The notes beneath the pieces are model-generated. The model was not told the DNA's origin. It saw only the letters and a list, made by a program, of their open reading frames with translations, and made no database searches. This document shows, one piece after another, positions 35,566 through 48,393 of a DNA stretch of 64,000 nucleotides. The position numbers and the translations under genes were made by a program. The stretch's first letter is position 1; every line of letters starts with the position of its first letter. The stretch is from NCBI GenBank assembly GCA_034401795.1, contig CM067367.1:49585363-49649362 (forward strand), written 5' to 3'. This stretch comes from Chaetoderma sp. LZ-2023a (Eukaryota > Mollusca > Caudofoveata > Chaetodermatida > Chaetodermatidae).

Positions 35566-35770
35566 TGGAATGCGACTTTCCAGCTTATCCACCCATCATG
35601 ACGGGTAGAATGACGTCATAATCAATTACAGCATGAATGACTCGATTTAGTCCGTCTTAAACGCCTAATAGTCCGAGACGTTGCACAACTTGTATGTCTA
35701 TACTATTTAATAAACATTCTGTCGAATATTTTGAAACAAATTTAACTGGGCGCTGTTGCTGGCATAGGGA
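35566..35770 (+). mobile_element. Family A MITE, 5' half
   Basis: Begins with the terminal motif CTTTCCAGCTTATCC, carries TGACGTCA and the ATGAATGACTCGATTTAGTC block, and stops near the palindrome centre (GGGCGCTGTTGCTGGCATAGG). The 3' half is missing. Confidence 0.75.
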
Positions 35771-36020
35771 TATTTTCTGGAGCAAAATTTCATGAATATT
35801 TTGAAGTTCGACAACAAGAAATAATATTCCTATGACTGTTGGCGAATATAACATATCTATGTATACAACTACAGAACAGCTAAGAAATAACACGTTTCCC
35901 AAATGAAATAAAACGTTCTGTTAAATATTTTGAACATAAGTTGTTTGGAATACATTGCTGCCAAATTCAACAATAACTTCCAATCAAATTAAGTCCAAAA
36001 TATTAATATTATGATATATA

Positions 36021-37686
36021 CACCTGTGCAAAAGTTAAGTACCTGCAAAAACAATAGAACGTAGAAACATGATGGTACAACTAGGCTGCCATACTTTTTG
36101 TCCCCGCGTTAGCTGACATAATTCCAAGTACGAAATGCACATGCATGCATGACTTCACGCTGCTTGATGTCCGTGCGTGGCGGGAAACAGCACACGTGTT
36201 CAGTTATGTAAAAGTCCAGATTGAGGTGTAGAACATTACATACAGATTTAGGCGACAAGATTAGGAATTTTGTGTTCATGACCGTGGTTTATTTGTACAG
36301 AGAGAATTAGCTCTTGATTGTGAACCGCTATGGCAAGACGAAGGTTAAGTGATCGTGTGAAATGGCAAATCATAGGCATGCATACCACTGGTATGTCATG
36401 CAGAGAGATTGGCAGACAGCTGAACATTAACCATACTGTAATCAGTCGTTTGATTGCAAAACATGGGCAAACTAACGAGGTGAAGGACAGGCCTAGATCT
36501 GGAAGACCGAAGAAGACTACTGCCCGTGATGTCGAGCCCTAGTACGCCTTGTTAGGAGATCTCCATTCACCAACAGCAGAGTGCTCAGCCAGCAATGGGA
36601 AACGTGCAATAGAGTGTCAATGTCTACCGTCAAAAGGAGACTGTATGCTGCTGGCATGAAAGCTAGGAGACCTGTCAGACGTCCTCTCCTCACTGCACAC
36701 CACGAAGAGGAGCGTCTGAGGTGGTGCAACGAAAGAAGACACTGGAACATGAGATCCTGGAGACGGGTACACTGGTCCGATGAAAGTCGGTTCCGGCTTC
36801 ATGCCACAGATGGTCGAACTCGTGTATGGAGGTCCAGACGCACGGCGTACGACCAACGTAACATCATGGAAGTAGTTCCATTTGGTGGAGGTTCCGTTAT
36901 GATATGGGGGTGCATCTCATTTGATTGTAAGCTGGATCTGTTGACTGTACCTGGAACACTAAATGGACAAAGATATCAAGATTCCATACTGGATAGAGTT
37001 GTGGTCCCTCATTTTGTAAATCATGCACCTGGAACACCCCCCCCCCCCCCCTATATTCATGGATGACAACGCCCGGCCACATCGTGCTAGAGTTGTGCAT
37101 GAATACCTCCGCCAGAATGCCATCGAAACCCTACCATGGCCAGCAAGGAGCCCTGACATGAACCCTATTGAGCATATCTGGGACATTCTGGGAAACATGG
37201 TGAGAAGGATGGATCCTCCTGTCCAGAACCTACAGGAATTAACAGACGTACTCCATCTTGAATGGCAACGAATACCACAATGGCGTATCAGTCGGTTGGT
37301 GACCAGCATGAGACGTCGTGTCCAGGCCGTCATCCAGGCACAAGGTGGATATACCCGGTATTAATAATGACAGTCTCAAACTCGTGCACAGATGTTAAAC
37401 TTCGTTTTCAGACACCATTAATGACAATCTAGCCACGTGTGTCAACTGTAGGGAAATAGTTGTCAGTTGTGTCAACGTAACCATATTCAGGCCTCGTTTT
37501 CAAGTTCAAACAAAAACATACAGTGTTTCCCCACCATCATAATCAGCATTCCTCTAGTTGCATTATTACCTCTTGCACTAAGATGGATGGGTACATAAAT
37601 GTTTATGCTATTGCTTTCTTCATAGCACATGAATATACCCTCGCATGTTCGTAAAAATAGGGTGGTGCTTAACTTTTGCACAGGTG
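36021..37686 (+). mobile_element. Tc1-like DNA transposon, nearly complete, in ETS intron 3
   Basis: Inverted ends read CACCTGTGCAAAAGTTAAG on the left and its complement on the right (CTTAACTTTTGCACAGGTG), each flanked by TA as expected for Tc1/mariner. The 1.67-kb length fits a full-length Tc1 element. It carries one transposase gene with two frameshifts. It sits beside a family E/A palindrome ending near 36010. Its sense orientation matches the ETS gene. Confidence 0.9.
36330..37364 (+). pseudogene. Tc1-family DDE transposase, two frameshifts
   Basis: The N-terminal part (36330-36540) is a helix-turn-helix DNA-binding domain, with CREIGRQLNINHTVISRLIA and a GRPKK linker. After a frameshift near 36530-36540 it continues in another frame with VRLVRRSPF, HWSDESRF (first Asp) and VMIWGC. 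A run of C at 37037-37050 shifts the frame back, after which FMDDNARPH (second Asp) and SPDMNPIEHIWD (Glu) follow. There are 34 residues between the second Asp and the Glu, the DD34E signature of Tc1. All catalytic residues are visible, so decay is slight. The C-run frameshift could be a sequencing or assembly slip. Confidence 0.92.
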
Positions 37687-37696
37687 TATATATAAA

Positions 37697-37997
37697 TATT
37701 AAAAATTGTACTAACTAATAAGTTTCTGTTTTTGTTTTGGAAACATTTAAATGTATTTATTAGCTGTTCTCTTGATTATCTTTCTTCATAAGTTAAGCTC
37801 AAATGTTCATAGTATTTTGACATGACATTGGTAGTACAGAATATTAGATACACGTTGTTGAAGTAGGAGAATAAGCTATGTCCAAATGGTTAGCAGCTAA
37901 TAGCCATGCATAGAAATGTTAACCCAACATACCATCGCCACAAAAACTTACTACATACATATAAAGTTTCATAATTTTTTTCTCCTGCTCCCGAACT
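37697..37997. other. ETS intron 3, unannotated
   Basis: About 300 bp of AT-rich intron between the Tc1 element and the minisatellite. I see nothing in it. Confidence 0.5.
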
Positions 37998-39456
37998 GTC
38001 GCAGCATAACATCCTATATCTCCAGAACTGTCACATGTAGCATAACATCCTATATCTGCAAAGCTTTCACAGCATAACATCATATATCTACATAACCATC
38101 ACAGCATAACATACTATGTGTACACAACTTTCACATTAGCATAACATCCTATATCTACAGAACTGTCACATGTAGCATAACATCCTATATATGCAAAGCT
38201 TTCACAGCATAACATCATATATCTACATAACCATCACAGCATAACATACTATATGTACACAACTTTCACATTAGCATAACATCCTATATCTACAGAACTG
38301 TCACATGTAGCATAACATCCTATATATGCAAAGCTTTCACAGCATAACATCATATATCTACATAACCATCACAGCATAGCATAATATATGTACACAACTT
38401 TCACATTAGCATACCATCATATATCTACAGAACTTTCACAGCATAGCATCATATATCTACAAAACATTCACAGCATATCATCCTATATCTATAGAACATT
38501 CACAGCATAACATCCTATATCTACAAAACGTTCACAGCATAACATCGTATATCTACAAAACTTTCACAGCATAGCATCCTATATCTACAGAACATTCACA
38601 TCATATCATCCTATATCTACAGAACCTTCACAGCTAACATCCTATATCTACAGAACCGTCACAGCATAACATCTTATGTCTACAAAACCTTCACAGCATA
38701 ACATCCTATATCTCCAGAACTGTCACAACACAACATCATATATCTACAGAACTGCCACAGCATAACATCCTATATCCACACGACTTTCACCGCATAACAT
38801 CCTCTATCTACAGAACCTCCACAGCATAACATTCTATATCTATAGAACCTTCAAAGCATAACAACCTACATCAACAAAATTGTCACAGCATAACATCCTA
38901 TATCTACAGAACTGTCACAGCATAACATCCTATTTCTAGCTAACATTCACAGCATAACATCCTATATCTACATAGCTTCCACAGCACAGCATCCTATATC
39001 CACAGAACTGTCACAGCATAACATCCTATATCCACACGACTTTCACAGCATAACATCCCATTTCTACCTAACATTTACGGCATAACATCCTATTTCTACC
39101 TAACCTTCACATCATAACATCCTATATCTACAGAACTGTCACAGCATAACATCTTATATCCAAACAATGTTTACAGTATAGCATCCTATCTGTACATAAT
39201 TACTACAGCATGGCATCCTATATCTACAGAACATTCACAGCAAAGCATCATAAATCTACACAACTTCCACAGCATAACATCCTATACATATACAGATCAT
39301 TCACAGCATAACACACTATATCTACAGAACATTCACAGCATAACATCCTATATCTACATAATATCTACAGTATAGTATCCTATATCTACAGATCATTCAC
39401 AGCTTAAGATCCTATATTTACAGAACTTTCTCAGCATAACGCCCTATATCTACATA
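37998..39456 (+). repeat. Minisatellite, about 32-bp unit, with a 135-bp higher-order repeat
   Basis: More than 40 diverged copies of a unit reading roughly CAGCATAACATCCTATATCT plus ACAGAACTTTCA. At the left end, four-unit blocks repeat exactly enough to show a 135-bp higher-order period: TCACATGTAG recurs at 38031, 38166 and 38301. Later copies are more diverged. The array lies in ETS intron 3 and has no ORF of note. Confidence 0.95.
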
Positions 39457-40302
39457 ATGGAAACATATTTATATACAATGCTGATAGGTTAACAGAGTAT
39501 ATTTGCAGAACACTCTCAGTCTAGAACAATAATATCTCCTGGATGTGTCGTTTCAAAATTAATCTGTCTATTCAATTTTGACTGTCCAGAATTATATACC
39601 TACAATACATTCGAAGTCTAAGGTCATTATATGATGATATCAGAACACTGACAATCTTAGATCTACATAACATTGATATTATAAAGGCATCAATATTTGA
39701 ATGTCTGAACACATAAAAATACTTGTTCTATAGAGGTTTGACAATCTAATCTCGCGTCATATGTGTGCACAGATGTTGCGTATCTATTATGACAAAGTAC
39801 ACACAAATGTCCACAGTATATTGACTAGTAAAATGTGTCCACTGTGATTTTAACCTAGGGCTCATTGTGACAAATGTACATCCATGAAATACAGTCGTAT
39901 ATCTACAGAACGTTAAACGAAATATGAGATCTGAAATATTTCAAAACCTTTACAACATAAAAGCAAAACCATATACTTAGCGGTTTTACAATGCAAAAAT
40001 TGTGTTTCAATACAGACTTGTCAATCTAAATGCTGCAACAACTTCCAATCAAATTAGTTTCAAAATATTCAACGAGATGCGTATTACCTAGATAAAGAAT
40101 GTTATGCATTGGTACTTACACGGCATCACACACTATCACTTGTGGAGACAAAATGGTGGCACGCTGTTCAAAATTTAGGCGATATTACAAAGCAGATAAT
40201 TATGATACAAATAAGGGAATGTGACATAATATGAAAAATATGGAATCTATCAACAATATTAGATCGGTGCAATATAACATTTGAGGTGAGATTAGCACCA
40301 TT
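39457..40302. other. ETS intron 3, unannotated
   Basis: AT-rich intron with a small palindrome remnant near 40025-40075 (AACTTCCAATCAAATTAGTT). I see no gene. Confidence 0.5.
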
Positions 40303-40576
40303 TTAAATTGTCTACCTCAATGAAATGGCACAAAATAAATCTTAGAATATAATGATTTCATTCCGTACAAATTAATACAATTTTCTTTGACGTGATGTTG
40401 AATTAGAGACTCGTGTCTCTAATTCAACTTCACGACTGAAAAATTTGATTATACTGAATGAGATTATAATATGTTAAGACTTTTTGGATTCACTGCATCT
40501 AGACACACAATATAAACCTTTAAACGTATACAATTTTATCAAATTTATTGTCATGTATTCTAGTGTGAATGCACCG
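40303..40576. mobile_element. Family B palindromic MITE
   Basis: It carries the family B landmarks ATGATTTCATTCCGTACAAA, the central mirror GAGACTCGTGTCTC, and a right end CTAGTGTGAATGCACC. The left end is truncated. Confidence 0.8.
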
Positions 40577-41034
40577 TTAAACCTATCAATTATAATATAA
40601 TGTTTCCATACAATTTTAGCAAACCAAAATTACATTGTATACCAAGAGAACTCCGGAAATCTAACACTCCATCTCTATTGAATTTCACTTCCATATATCT
40701 TATTTTTTTCAACGCCTAGAAAACTCACAATAGTTTTACATAATATTTGAATAATTTTTTGCAAAATAAAATATTATATTTGAAGAAAATTATCACTGGA
40801 CAATTATATAATTACATATCCGCGCGAAGATAAAAAACGCCAATATTTACAAGTTGAACATATGGAAAATATTTCTATAAATGATTGATAATCTAATACC
40901 ACTTCATATTGTACGACTATGTGTTAACCATTGCAGCTCTAATGTCAACATTCTGTTATTTGCTGTGTCAATTGCAAAGAAGCTGGTGTTTTTTCATCAA
41001 TATTGGTAGACGACAGCAGCAACCGTTACCAAAT

Positions 41035-41360
41035 TCGTTGGAAAATTAAAGGTGCATATTCACACCAGAATGCTTTAAAATAAAATTGTTAAAATTGTAT
41101 TCTTTCATAGGCTTAAAGTGTATATATGTAGTGAAACGAAATAAATATTAACATATGATGATTTCATTCCACGAGCCTCTATTTCAATTTCGCAGCTTAA
41201 AAAATTATATTAATTTATATGGAATGAAATCATCATATGTTGAGATTTATTTCGTTTCATTACATATACACACTTTAAGCCTATAAAAGAATACAATTTT
41301 AACAATTTTATTTTAAAGCATTCTGGTGTGAATACGCACCTTTAATTTTCCAACGAAGCC
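41035..41360. mobile_element. Family B palindromic MITE, near complete
   Basis: Arms begin CGTTGGAAAATTAAAGGTGC and end with the inverse, GCACCTTTAATTTTCCAACG, so the inverted repeat runs out beyond the GGTGCATATTCACAC terminus. Inner landmarks CATATGATGATTTCATTCCA and its inverse are present; the centre has a short deletion. Confidence 0.85.
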
Positions 41361-41441
41361 TCTAAAGTTTAAGCCTCTAAAGGTATTTAATTTAAATTAT
41401 TTTATTTTCAGTAATTTGGCTGTGAATATGCACCTTTAACA
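41361..41441 (+). mobile_element. Family B MITE, right-end fragment
   Basis: AAGCCTCTAAAGGTATTTAA through GGCTGTGAATATGCACC, directly next to the preceding copy. Confidence 0.65.
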
Positions 41442-41577
41442 CCAGTAAATCTTTTAATTTAATTTGAAAATTTTAAATTTTAACATCAGAGGGTTTGATA
41501 GAGTAAAATCAAATGTCAATATTCTTTAACCCTCTTAACCCGGGAGACCAAATACAATAAATCCCTTACAATGGATA

Positions 41578-41834
<257 letters not shown>

Positions 41835-42169
41835 CTTGCACTTTAGATATTGAAACCTCTAAGGTGCAAAGAGTTAAATAACTAAATATGTACAGCTTTT
41901 GAGTTAGAATTTCCTATTAAGTGACAGACCGGTATCAAATTTACACACAACTGACTAAATAATAAAATAATTTATATATAAAGAATAGTCTCTATCACGT
42001 GGTCAGTAGCTAATACCCAAAAAGAGGGGAACTAGAGTATCATCAGAGCACTGACAAATGTGTTGGAAAATTAAGGTGTTTCTCTACATTTAAGAATTTA
42101 TCCAAAGATTGTTGGCAAATTCAAACTCCAAGCCTAGCAAACATTAGGCAAATAAAATTGATGAATCCA

Positions 42170-42388
42170 TTTTCTCAGTCATAATCAACTGCGTCACATA
42201 TAGGGTGATCAATTACGCCATGAATGACTCGAGTTAGTCCTTCCTATACGCTTAATAGTCCGTCACGGTGTATGTCTGTACTATTTAATATACATTCTGC
42301 TGAATATGTTGAAACTAATTTGCCATAGGCAGCAACAGCACCCAGTCAAATTAGTTCTAAAATATTCAACAGCTTAATAGTATAGTAT
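42170..42388 (+). mobile_element. Family A MITE, inner part
   Basis: ATAATCAACTGCGTCACATA, the ATGAATGACTCGAGTTAGTC block, then the palindrome TTGAAACTAATTTGCCATAG with CAAATTAGTTCTAAAATATT. The terminal repeats are missing. Confidence 0.7.
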
Positions 42389-42653
42389 TATGAAAATTGA
42401 GATTCAGCGAGTGCATGGATTGCTTATCCCAGATTCACTTGTGTCCCTTGTCACCCAAGCAATTTAAAAATGGAATTAATTTTTCAGGCAATTTAAAATT
42501 AACTATATATTTTTAGTTGAAATACACATGAGCAACCATGATAACATGGTGTAACTACCCTATGAGAACCAGCTTTATGTTGCATCAGAGATAATACTCA
42601 TTCGTAAAACAGTGTTACATTAAATCGTTACTATTTTCCAAATGAACTTTAGC

Positions 42654-42655
<2 letters not shown>

Positions 42656-42685
<30 letters not shown>

Positions 42686-42710
42686 TATTATTATTATTAT
42701 TATTATTATT

Positions 42711-42781
<71 letters not shown>
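42656..42781 (+). repeat. (AAT)n(ATT)n(AAT)n inverted microsatellite
   Basis: AAT repeats turn into ATT repeats and back to AAT, so the tract can fold on itself. It lies in ETS intron 3. Confidence 0.95.
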
Positions 42782-42825
42782 TTGAACATTAAAAACCGAA
42801 TTCGAAAATTTATTTACAATGTAAA

Positions 42826-42965
42826 ACATAGTCTCTTCAATATTTTGAAACTAATTTGACTGGGGAGTGGGAGCTTCTTATACGCTTAATAGTCAGTCAA
42901 ATTAGTTTCAAAATATTGACGATCTTACCTGTATAGTTATCTTGAACTCGTAATTCTGGAAATAC
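42826..42965. repeat. Family A palindrome fragment
   Basis: TCAATATTTTGAAACTAATT, then AGTCAAATTAGTTTCAAAAT and the downstream box CTTACCTGTATAGTTATC of family A. Confidence 0.65.
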
Positions 42966-43800
42966 AGTTTTTTCAACGCGTTACCATTTGTAAATAGGAG
43001 GATTATGATTGAAAAAGGTATTCCTAGAAATAGATTAGAATAATGCATTATTTTATTCTGACATTAACTTGATTAAAGATGCGATCTTCGGTCAGATCAC
43101 CTGCTGAAAGCGCTATAAACAAAGACATTTTGAACGCATTCGGACAATAAACGTACACAGAAACTGTGTACAATACTGCTAATAATAATAATCGCGATTG
43201 TACGAAGCCTTAAAAATAATGCAATTTCTGTTTGTAATTTTGCCGAGATTCTATCTTCTATCGAACATATTTGCCTTTTGTAATCGGATCCTGGATGTGC
43301 CTTGAAAAGATCCAAAAATCAATAATTGTCCTTCTCGTAACCATTTGAACCATTACAATTTATCAGCGATTTGTGTAGCGGGAAGTCACCGGTGACAATT
43401 CCTAAAAGAGGCATTATTAAAAACTGTTGTTATCCACTACAGCAACACCGTATTCTAAAAGAAAAACAATTTTGAAATGGAATTAAATAAAGCAAACCGA
43501 AGATTCAGACGTAATACGGTTAATGGCAATCTCGATCAGACACCATAACCGTCTGGAAGTTGAAAAGTCTTCCCTCGAGCCGTCGAGACTTCAATTGCAG
43601 GGGATGTTTTAGACGCTCTCGAAGATGTCATGAGAAGAATGAATAGGATAGAGAGTTAATTACTTTTATGGATAAATGGATAATTATGGAAGGTGTTCCT
43701 GGCTTTATACACCAGCATTGTATTTCTTCAAAACGTTGTCGGTGATGCTGTAGCTGTAAAGGGGATTGCACCTATTGCAGGGTCTATTAGGTTAATTACG

Positions 43801-44019
<219 letters not shown>

Positions 44020-44449
44020 GGATAGAGGGTATCGTTTAATTATGTTCAAACCAATTTGCAAACGAAATACTGTCCTGAGCCGAAGAATAGCTGTTGCTTG
44101 CTTATGTTCGGGAACAAGCCCAACTAATAATTCCATGTTGGGACGTGGCATTTTTATTCATTGGTCTAATGTAGATTTTTCGTTGGGTTTACGTTGGCCC
44201 ACAATGTCACTTAGTTTTCATCACGTGCATACAACGCGGGCCGACGTCAGTAACTCACTATCAGCCAATCAAGGCATACAACGTAGCCAATGTAACCCAT
44301 TTTCTATCAATCATACAACGTAATACCAACCCTGGGCCGACGAAATTATTCGTTGGACTCACCGAATAAAAACAAACGTTGTTCGAAACAACGAAACAGT
44401 GTTTGAAAAAGGCCTCGAAACCTGTGTGTTAGCACAATTTGAGCACGTT

Positions 44450-44572
44450 GTAAGAAATGTTCTATTGAATATTTTTGGAATTAATTTTATTGGAAGCCAT
44501 TGCTGCCTTAGGCAGCAATGGCTTCCAATCAAATTAACTCCAAAATATTTAACAGTATTGGACGTTATATTT
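44450..44572. repeat. Family E palindrome
   Basis: TTATTGGAAGCCATTGCTGC is followed by AGGCAGCAATGGCTTCCAAT: a near-perfect hairpin with a tiny loop, flanked by outer GAATATTTTTGGAATTAA and TTAACTCCAAAATATT. Confidence 0.75.
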
Positions 44573-45111
44573 TGTTTGAAAACCTGTTACGTTATTTCTG
44601 AGCTTACTGTACGTAACCTTTCGTGTCTATGTACAATCTTTCTCATCCCCCTTTACTAATTTCAATGGATCGTCTATACAGTGCTCGCTTCACTAGTATG
44701 AGATTAGCCCTAATACGCTTCCATCTTTCGATTTGATGTCCGGAGGCATTAAATGGAGGGTAAACTAGGTGAATTATAACATCTGATTGACTGGTCGATG
44801 ACAGAGCCAACAATAATTATTTTAACAATACTGTGTTCAGCGATTGGCGAAGAATTGAATGAAAGAATCTCGACGGTATTACAGTGACCGATATAGAGCA
44901 GACGGACAATATATTGTCCAGATATAGATGGGAATGAGCCAATACTGCCAAACACGTATTAAGGGATCATCGTATAGTGTGCCAAAACAATCCTTATTAA
45001 CCCTTTGAACACTGAGGTCTCAAAATCTCTGAATTTCATGACAGACATATAGATCACACATTAAATATTTTAAAGTTATTATGACGAGAGGCTGCTGATA
45101 TCTGTCAGCCA

Positions 45112-45510
45112 ATTGACCGTTCCAGTTTATCTATCGATCATATGACGTCACATGACGTCATAAACAACTACGTGACGTGTAGAATGACGTTGTAATCAAT
45201 TACAGCATGAATGACTCGATTTAGTCCGTCTTAAACGCGTAATATATAGTCCGACACGTTGTACGAATTGCATATCTTTGCTATTTAATATACATGCTGT
45301 TGAGTATTTTGGAACTAATTTGGCTGGGCGCAGGCAGCAAACAGCACCCAGTCAAATTTTAGTTTCAAAATATTCAACAGCTTACCGGTATGGTTGCTGG
45401 AAATTAATAGTCAAGGAGTTCAGCGATCGATCGATCCAACACGAGCGTGTTGTGGGTGGAGCTTAGCTATAGAGACGGGCCGGACATAGCTAAAACTGGA
45501 AAGGCCCGTC
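45112..45510 (+). mobile_element. Family A MITE, near complete
   Basis: Starts GACCGTTCCAGTTTATC and ends AAAACTGGAAAGGCCCGT, imperfect inverted ends of the family TIR. Inside are two TGACGTCA-type sites, the palindrome with TTGGCTGGGCGCAGGCAGC, and the GATCGATCGATC box. Confidence 0.85.
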
Positions 45511-45894
45511 ACAGCCAACGGCACGGCGCGAAAGACAATGAGATTCCATACCGCGCATCGCGATATGACGTCACACATTATTATCTTGACGTAACGTCAT
45601 GCTACTATTATGAGGGCATAATCAATAATTTGCATGAACTAATGAATTTTTTGTGTGAAAATGGTGATTTCTTACAAATCAACATTGCACCAGCTCTATG
45701 TCTTATAGACAACTGTTTCTGAACCCTATCAACTCTTCTGCGTGTGAGTCCAAAAAGCCCGTCATTTTTAGCAGATCTTTGCAAGGTTTATGTAGCCTAT
45801 TCACCTGTGTACTGTGACGTCATAGTAGTAAGCATGACCTCATATACCCATAATTTAATAAGAAGGATCCATTTCTCGCTATGGTCTGCCCACT

Positions 45895-46270
45895 TTAGCT
45901 AAGCTTCGATCACGGGGGGGGGGGGGGGGGGGGGTGTCGATTTATATACTTGGGATCGATTTAAAACCTGAATTCTCATAATCCCGTTTTCAAGTTAATT
46001 ATACAGGTAAGCTGTTGAAGATTTTCAAACTGAATTGACTGGTTGCTGTTACTGCCTACGCCCAACAAAATTATTTTCAAAATAACCAACAGAATGTTTA
46101 TTATATAGTAACCATTAAAGACATACAATTCGTACATTTGACGGGCTTTTTCATTTTCATGACGGACTATTCTCGGTCAATTGTGAATGTGACGTGAGCC
46201 CTATACATGTGGCGTAATTGATTATGATGTCATATACTTGAGTGATAGATCGGACCTATTTATTGTAACA
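45895..46270 (-). mobile_element. Family A2 MITE
   Basis: Reverse-oriented. A G-run (45906-45934) is followed by the box GGGATCGATTT, the palindrome near 46010-46095 and the end ATATACTTGAGTGATAGATC. Diverged. Confidence 0.55.
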
Positions 46271-46527
46271 TGACATATCGCCATAGGCATGGGTCATGGA
46301 AAGTAATTCCATTGTTTGATTGTTGAGGGGTGTGGTTGGTGGTCGAGCTTTAATCAACCACGACCACACCGACATTGTTGTCAACAGAATCTGGCTGGAT
46401 GAGCGGTTGTTAGATACCAGCGTTTTCAGTTCCATTAAAGAGAACGAGATTGAATTGAGGTATAACTGAAGGTGAAAATGCTTAAATGTGTTTTACATTC
46501 TACAATGCATGGTATTTCTGTTCACAG

Positions 46528-47078
46528 GTAGTGGCCAAATCCAACTGTGGCAGTTCTTGTTGGAGTTGCTCTCAGAAACATCAAATGCGAATTGCATCTC
46601 ATGGGAGGGCACGAATGGCGAGTTCAAACTGATCGACCCGGATGAAGTCGCGAGACGTTGGGGTGAACGTAAAAGCAAGCCTAACATGAACTACGATAAG
46701 CTATCACGCGCACTACGTTACTACTACGATAAGAATATAATGACGAAGGTCCACGGTAAGCGGTACGCATACAAGTTCGATTTTGCCGGGTTGGCCCAGG
46801 CAATGCAACCCGCCACAGCAGACCCCACAGCGTATAAATACCAACAGGACTTTCTAATGTCGAGTTACCACCACCATCACCACCATCACCATAACGCCAA
46901 ACTGAACTTTATGAATCCGCATCCGCCCATACCGTCTTCAACTCCTGGATTGTTCGGTACGCCTCCTAGTTATTGGCCGTCAACCGGAAGTAACCTGTAT
47001 TCGAACTTTCCCCACAATACTATAACACATCCTGCCACAGGTCACGTGCCGTCACATTTAGGCTCCTATTACTCATGA
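46528..47078 (+). CDS. erg: ERG/FLI-type ETS transcription factor, terminal exon with the ETS domain
   Basis: This exon encodes a winged helix-turn-helix ETS DNA-binding domain that binds GGAA sites in the nucleus. In the inferred 252-residue isoform the ETS domain spans about 73-153, from [13 protein letters not shown] to HGKRYAYKF. The recognition helix is [15 protein letters not shown], with the two base-contacting arginines at about 130 and 133. The sequence [13 protein letters not shown] and the ending HLGSYYS are diagnostic of the ERG/FLI1/FEV subfamily. An eight-His tract (184-191) and a Tyr/Pro-rich C-terminal tail follow, as in the activation region of family members. The acceptor TTCACAG at 46527 sets the start and gives a phase-1 junction, making GGT for the first Gly. 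The stop is TGA at 47076-47078. Reading frame and domain are intact. It could be named Erg or Fli; the two are not separable here. Confidence 0.95.
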
Positions 47079-47540
47079 TAGGAGATTCTTATTTGTGCGT
47101 GGTTGTTATTTTTGTACATAAGCCTACAGTGTGATACAGACTATACTCTTGATAAAGCAGTTACTGGGCCGATACTGGGTCAATACCAGGCCATATTGGT
47201 ATATATTAGCCCAGTAACATGTGTTATCAAGGATATATACAATCTTATACATTGCCAGAAAATACGGTTCTTCGTATCATGTTCATTGTCCAAGACATAG
47301 AATCGTTATCTAGTCATGTAAATTATAGTGAACTATTATTATTATTATTATTATATATATGTGTGTGTGTGTGTGCGTGCGTGTGTGTGTGTGTGTGTGT
47401 GTTCTCTTGAAGAACGTTTGAAGCAAATACCTCGATTATGATTTCTTAGTCATGTGACATGTGAAGTTCCATGTTGACAAGCCCTCCCCCATCCGCACTC
47501 CCCCCCCCCCTCATCCATAATGTTTACAATATATGGATTC
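47079..47540 (+). other. Probable 3' untranslated region and downstream repeat
   Basis: It holds a short repeat (47163-47234) shared with 28554 and 63856, then (TTA)n, (GT)n at about 47360-47402, and C-rich tracts. I found no clear AATAAA signal close to the stop, so the transcript end is unknown. Confidence 0.4.
47163..47234 (+). repeat. Dispersed 75-85-bp repeat, copy 2
   Basis: ACTGGGCCGATACTGGGTCA ... GCCCAGTAACATGTGTTATC. It lies in the probable 3' UTR of the ETS gene. Confidence 0.6.
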
Positions 47541-47544
47541 ATTT

Positions 47545-47900
47545 CCAGCTATACCCCGCCCATCTCTATTAACGCTCCGCCCACTTTTTACGCGTGTTTG
47601 AATCAATGTATCTACTTTGAACCATGAATTCAAAGAATCCCAATTTTACGTTAGCTATGCAGATAAGCTGTTGAATATTTTAAGAATAATTTTGCAGGGA
47701 GATCCAAGGAAAAGTAGTTTCAAAATAGTGAACATAATATGTATTAAATTATAAATTAATCAATGGCATACAATTCCGACACTTTCGTGACGAACTTTGC
47801 CAGTTTCGTGACGGACATATCTCATCGTGATTGCGACGTCAGCTAGCGAGTGTCGTATTTTAACTATGACAGTACATACTTGAGTGACATATTGCCTCCC
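47545..47900 (-). mobile_element. Family A2 MITE, diverged
   Basis: Reverse-oriented: CAGCTATACCCCGCCCATC, a reduced palindrome at 47665-47730, then a TGACGAAC/GACGTCAGC block and a tail ATACTTGAGTGACATATT. Confidence 0.55.
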
Positions 47901-47984
47901 TCTATTCGAGTATTAAGCTAAGCTTTTAATTGATTATAATTTCCGGCTGCCATGTTTAGTCTCGCTATACCAATAACGTAGACA

Positions 47985-48393
47985 AATGGAGGAATTCAGT
48001 TTTAGCTATGACCCGCCCATCTCTAGCTAAGCTTCACGCACACTTTACCCGTGTTGGGATCCATCGATCCTTGAACTCCCTGACTATCAATTTCCAGAAG
48101 ACTATACAGGTAAGCTGTTGAATATTTTGAAACTAATTTGAGTGGGTGCTGTTGGTGTCTATGGCAGCAACAGCGCCCAGTCAGATTAGTTTCAAAATAT
48201 TCAACAGACTGTTTATTAAATAGTAAAGACATACAATTCGTACAACAACGCTTAGTCTGGCATCAATTAAGCGTTCGTGACGAACTTAGCTACGGCATTC
48301 ATGACCTAATTGATTATGAGGTCATCCTATACGTCACGTAGTTGATTATGACGTTATATGATTAATGGATAAAATGGAATCCACCATTTCGTT
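47985..48393 (-). mobile_element. Family A MITE, near complete
   Basis: Reverse-oriented. Begins with TTTTAGCTATGACCCGCCC, then the GATCCATCGATCC box, the full palindrome (48115-48208), the CTTAGTCTGGCATCAATTAA block, and ends GGATAAAATGGAATCCACCATT. Confidence 0.85.

Noticed and set aside
37998..39456. CRISPR-like array of about 32-bp repeats
   Set aside because: Units are contiguous without unique spacers, and the context is a eukaryotic intron; it is a minisatellite.
46488..46527. ATG at 46488 as the start of the ETS protein
   Set aside because: It lies in the intron; an acceptor CAG at 46525-46527 and phase-1 continuity with the upstream exon explain the frame better.
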